Source: Prevotella sp. UBA7594
Lineage (GTDB): Bacteria; Bacteroidota; Bacteroidia; Bacteroidales; Bacteroidaceae
DNA length: 9,335 nucleotides
Assembly: GCA_002490315.1 (NCBI GenBank)
Contig: DLKG01000016.1
Location: 1-9,335 of the forward strand
Direction: 5' to 3'
The notes under the pieces were generated by a model. It was given only the letters and a program-made list of their open reading frames with translations. It was not told where the DNA came from and did not search any database. The position numbers and the translations under genes are program-made. Within the stretch, counting starts at the first letter, position 1; the number at the start of each line of letters is the position of its first letter. Of this stretch, positions 6,793 through 9,335 are shown piece by piece.

Positions 6793-8178
6793 ATGAAATT
6801 CAACAAGATAATCCTATTCGCTTCTGCGTCGTTGCTGATGACCAGTTGCGGAATATACACAAAGTACGAGCGTCCTGACGTCAACACAAAAGGACTCGTG
6901 CGCGACGTGCAGAGCGCAACCGACACGCTCGCCGTGACCGACACCGCAAGCTTCGGCAATCTGCCGTGGCGCAGCGTCTTCACCGACCCGCAGCTCCAGA
7001 CGCTCATCGAGAAGGGCCTTCAGAATAACACCAACCTTCTCAACGCAGCGCTCAACGTGAAGATGGTGGAGGAGCAACTCAAGGTGGCAAAGCTCGCTTT
7101 CGTGCCCGGCTTCACCTTCTCGCCACAGGGCACCGTGGCTTCATGGGATGGCGGCAAGGCAACCAAGACCTACTCGCTGCCCGTGACAGCATCGTGGAGT
7201 ATCGACCTCTTCGGCAACCTCCTCAACCAGAAACGCTCAGCACAGATGGCACTTCTTGCCACCAAGGACTATCAGCAGGTGGTACAGACCGGTGTCGTGT
7301 CGAACATTGCCAACATGTACTACACGCTACTCATGCTCGACAAGCAGCTGCAGGTGGTCAACGATATGACGAAACTCACCGAGGAGACTTGGAACATAAT
7401 GAAGATTCAGAAGGATCTCGGACGCGTGAAGGAAACATCCGTGCAGAGCGCCGAGGCCAACTACTACTCAGTGCAGGCACAGGCTGCCGATCTGAAGCGC
7501 CAGATTCGCGAGACCGAGAACTCGCTCTCGCTTCTTCTCGGTCAGCAGGCACAGACCATTCAGCGTGGTACGTTCGATGGACAGTCGCTCCCCTCGGAGT
7601 TCTCCACTGGTGTAAGTCTTCAGCTTCTCAATAACCGTCCCGACGTGCACTACGCCGAGATGTCGCTCGCACAGTGCTTCTACGACGTCAACGCAGCCCG
7701 CTCGAAGTTCTATCCCAACATCACAATCTCGGGCACCGGCGCCTTTACTAACAATTCAGGCGCAGGCATCGTCAACCCCGGCAAGTGGCTCCTCTCCGCT
7801 GTAGGCTCGCTCACGCAGCCCATCTTCGCCCACGGACAGCTTATCGCTGGTCTTAAGGTGGCTAAGGACAAGCAGGAACAGGCCTACAACACATGGCAGA
7901 ACGCAGTGCTCTCGGCTGGCTCAGAGGTGAGCAACGCTCTTGTGCTCTACAACTCGTCTGACGAGAAGTCGAAGCTCGAGGCCAAGCAGGTGGAGAGCCT
8001 GAAGAAGAACGTCGAGTACAACAAGATGTTGTTCAACGACGGCTCTGCCACATACCTTGAGGTTATCACTGCACAGCAGAGCCTCCTCAACGCCGAGCTC
8101 TCGAAGGTGGCCGACGACTTCTACAAGATGCAGGCTGTCGTCAATCTCTACTACGCATTGGGCGGAGGAAGGTATTAA
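6793..8178 (+). CDS. RND efflux outer-membrane channel lipoprotein, TolC/OprM (NodT) family
   Basis: A 461-residue outer-membrane factor that forms the trimeric exit duct of the pump. The N-terminus (MKFNKIILFASASLLMTSC) is a lipoprotein signal with lipobox M16-T17-S18-C19; OprM-type factors are likewise acylated. The mature start GIYTKYERPD resembles the OprM Y-x-R-P opening. The first OEP repeat follows (LPWRSVFTDPQLQTLIEKGL, then NLLNAALNVKMVEEQLKVAK). The second half carries the diagnostic LLNNRPDVHYAEMSLAQCFY and ARSKFYPNITISG, then a long coiled-coil helix pair and the C-terminal NLYYALGGGRY. Length is normal. It follows the transporter by 134 bp on the same strand and completes the tripartite pump. 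The ATG context ACTCCTAACAAAGAAA before ATGAAATT is nearly the same as that before the transporter gene. Confidence 0.95.
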   Translation: MKFNKIILFASASLLMTSCGIYTKYERPDVNTKGLVRDVQSATDTLAVTDTASFGNLPWRSVFTDPQLQTLIEKGLQNNTNLLNAALNVKMVEEQLKVAKLAFVPGFTFSPQGTVASWDGGKATKTYSLPVTASWSIDLFGNLLNQKRSAQMALLATKDYQQVVQTGVVSNIANMYYTLLMLDKQLQVVNDMTKLTEETWNIMKIQKDLGRVKETSVQSAEANYYSVQAQAADLKRQIRETENSLSLLLGQQAQTIQRGTFDGQSLPSEFSTGVSLQLLNNRPDVHYAEMSLAQCFYDVNAARSKFYPNITISGTGAFTNNSGAGIVNPGKWLLSAVGSLTQPIFAHGQLIAGLKVAKDKQEQAYNTWQNAVLSAGSEVSNALVLYNSSDEKSKLEAKQVESLKKNVEYNKMLFNDGSATYLEVITAQQSLLNAELSKVADDFYKMQAVVNLYYALGGGRY

Positions 8179-8348
8179 ACGAGTTGGGAATTAGGAATTT
8201 TGAGTTTTGAGTTGTCGGCTTCGCCGATTTTGAGTCGTTCAATTTTGAATTGGATACTCATAATTCAAAATTCAAAATTCAAAATTCAAAATTGTGGCTC
8301 TGCCGCAACAAACCAAAACTCAAAATTCAAAACTCAAAATTCATGAAT
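8179..8348 (+). repeat. Spacer 3: heptamer (AATTCAA) array in a large inverted repeat before the acyltransferase start
   Basis: The gap contains an outer inverted repeat, GAATTTTGAGTTTTGAGTT (8195-8213) with the complement at 8324-8342: 18 of 19 Watson-Crick pairs plus one G-T. The right arm touches ATG 8343 and lies six bases before ATG 8349. Inside are a hairpin TCGGC-TTC-GCCGA (8215-8227) and an 11-bp stem AATTTTGAATT/AATTCAAAATT (8241-8251/8262-8272). A perfect heptamer array AATTCAA follows, four copies plus four bases (8262-8293), then a hairpin TTGTGGC-TCT-GCCGCAA (8292-8308) and further CAAAATT/CAAAACT words. No promoter box is seen. Confidence 0.75.
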
Positions 8349-9122
8349 ATGATTAGTGACAAAGCATACATAGCTCCGGGAGCAAAGATTGGCAAAAACG
8401 TTACAATCTACCCGTTTGCATACATTGAGGATGACGTCGTGATTGGTGACGATTGCATCATCTATCCTTACGTGAGCGTTATGAAGGGCACCACAATGGG
8501 CCGCGGCAACAAGGTCTTTCAGAACACCGTGCTCGGAGCAGAGCCACAGGACTTCAACTATAAGGGTGCGGAGACACGTCTCGTCATTGGCGATGAGAAC
8601 ATCTTCCGCGAGAACGTCGTTGTCAACCGCGCCACGTTCGCCGACGGAGAGACACGCATCGGCAACCGCAACTTCTTTATGGAAGGCGTGCACATCTCCC
8701 ACGACACAAAGGTGGACGACTACGTAACGTTTGGCTACGGCACGAAGATTGCCGGCGACTGCGAGATTCACAGTGCCGTTATCTTCTCCTCTGGTGTAAT
8801 CGTCAACGCCAAGGTGCGTGTCGGCGGAGCGTCGATGGTCACTGGTGGCGTGCGCATCTCTAAGGACGTACCACCATTCATCGTGGCTACCGACAACCCC
8901 GTGCGCTACGCCGGAGTCAACGAGAGCCTCCTGAAAACCTCAGGTACATCGGAGAAAATCATCTCACACATTGCTAATGCCTACCGTCTTGTCTTCCATG
9001 GTCAGACAAGCGTCTTTGACGCTATCAACCAGATTAAGGAACAGGTACCCCCAGGAAAGGAAATCAACTCTATCGTGAAGTTCCTTGAGGGCAGCAAGAT
9101 TGGTATCATCAGCAAAATATAG
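8349..9122 (+). CDS. lpxA: LpxA-family hexapeptide-repeat acyltransferase (lipid A type O-acyltransferase or paralogue)
   Basis: 257 residues. The N-terminal two thirds is a left-handed beta-helix of hexapeptide repeats (AYIAPGAKIGKNVTIYPFAY and on); the last 70 residues are the helical C-terminal domain of LpxA-type enzymes (from about 186 to the end, GIISKI). LpxA transfers a 3-hydroxyacyl chain from acyl carrier protein to UDP-GlcNAc, the first step of lipid A synthesis, in the cytoplasm. The catalytic His is present (HISHD, H118, equivalent to E. coli H125; H115 to H122). Other pocket residues differ: E. coli K76, H144, H160, E200, R204 and R205 correspond to N70, D137, N153, S193, T197 and S198 (alignment by eye from memory). 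The symbol therefore denotes the family, not proven activity. ATG 8349 aligns with E. coli LpxA Met1; ATG 8343 would add two residues. A longer frame reaching TTG 8250 only translates the repeat array and is rejected. It probably sits in the pump transcript. Confidence 0.88.
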   Translation: MISDKAYIAPGAKIGKNVTIYPFAYIEDDVVIGDDCIIYPYVSVMKGTTMGRGNKVFQNTVLGAEPQDFNYKGAETRLVIGDENIFRENVVVNRATFADGETRIGNRNFFMEGVHISHDTKVDDYVTFGYGTKIAGDCEIHSAVIFSSGVIVNAKVRVGGASMVTGGVRISKDVPPFIVATDNPVRYAGVNESLLKTSGTSEKIISHIANAYRLVFHGQTSVFDAINQIKEQVPPGKEINSIVKFLEGSKIGIISKI

Positions 9123-9170
9123 CACGAATATTTCATACCTTTTATATATTAGTGTTGTTATTTCATAAGA

Positions 9171-9211
9171 AGCGGCAAGGTAGACGTGATGTCCACCTTG
9201 CCGCTATATTT
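9171..9211 (+). terminator. Rho-independent terminator after the acyltransferase gene
   Basis: A 15-bp stem, AGCGGCAAGGTAGAC (9171-9185) with GTCCACCTTGCCGCT (9191-9205), has one A-C mismatch, a 5-nt loop (GTGAT) and is followed by ATATTTTTT. It lies 48 bases after the acyltransferase stop. It is the only convincing intrinsic terminator on the plus strand, which supports one transcription unit from the adaptor gene to here. Confidence 0.88.
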
Positions 9212-9335
9212 TTTGCCTTTATTAAGACCAAGGTATTCCTTGCAAACAATAAATCTCTCCGACGTTGCAATATTTAGCTCTTAAACACGTTATATTGATA
9301 TAAATAAATATGCGTACAATGAGCTATAATAAAAT

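Noticed and set aside
8262..8342. Regular repeats that might suggest a CRISPR array.
   Set aside because: The period is 7 nt with no unique spacers and no cas genes; it is a simple tandem repeat.
8250..8348. A 31-33 residue N-terminal extension of the acyltransferase starting at TTG 8250 (KFKIQNSK-type sequence).
   Set aside because: It is just translation of the heptamer repeat array; LpxA-family proteins begin at the MISDKAYIAPGA segment (8349, or 8343 with two more residues).
9206..9335. Possible start of a next gene (ATG 9310, reading MRTMSYNK to the edge) and its promoter.
   Set aside because: Only eight codons are visible, no TAnnTTTG box is found upstream, and the region is generally AT-rich; nothing can be supported.

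Overview
The window looks like a chromosomal segment of a Bacteroidales bacterium, probably Prevotella or a close relative. The signs are Bacteroidetes-type lipoprotein efflux components, A-rich sequence instead of Shine-Dalgarno sites before the start codons, a TAnnTTTG-type promoter box, and low-complexity inverted repeats between genes. The genus is an inference; no rRNA or marker gene is present.

Positions 1-1035 hold the 3' part of a type IV toxin-antitoxin (AbiE-like) operon: the last 57 codons of an AbiEi-like antitoxin, then a complete AbiEii-family nucleotidyltransferase toxin that overlaps it by four bases. Positions 1036-1353 carry no supported gene but contain a roughly 170-bp palindromic element built from two facing REP-like hairpins inside GGTGTGTCAAAA inverted ends. 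Next, on the minus strand, is an unrecognised AT-rich ORF (about 1354-1713). This first part is visibly more AT-rich than the rest and reads like accessory DNA.

Positions 1863-9210 look like one transcription unit. A promoter region with a 9-bp leader hairpin precedes a complete tripartite RND efflux pump: a periplasmic adaptor lipoprotein (2023-3225), an AcrB/MexB-like inner-membrane proton antiporter (3407-6658) and a TolC/OprM-family outer-membrane lipoprotein (6793-8178). An LpxA-family left-handed beta-helix acyltransferase follows (8349-9122), and then a strong stem-loop terminator (9171-9211). The three pump proteins should assemble into one envelope-spanning exporter. The acyltransferase may act on an acylated envelope component, but its substrate pocket differs from that of classical LpxA.

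The most unusual signal is between the genes. All three spacers of the pump unit (181, 134 and 170 bp) are filled with short-period repeats (7-9 nt) that recur in inverse complement on the other side of a loop, together with small hairpins of the form GC-NNN-GC. Two of the spacers share the same closing stem (AGCCA/TGGCT), and the third ends in an inverted repeat that abuts or nearly abuts the acyltransferase start codon. No regulator, CRISPR array, tRNA, rRNA or intact transposase is seen.
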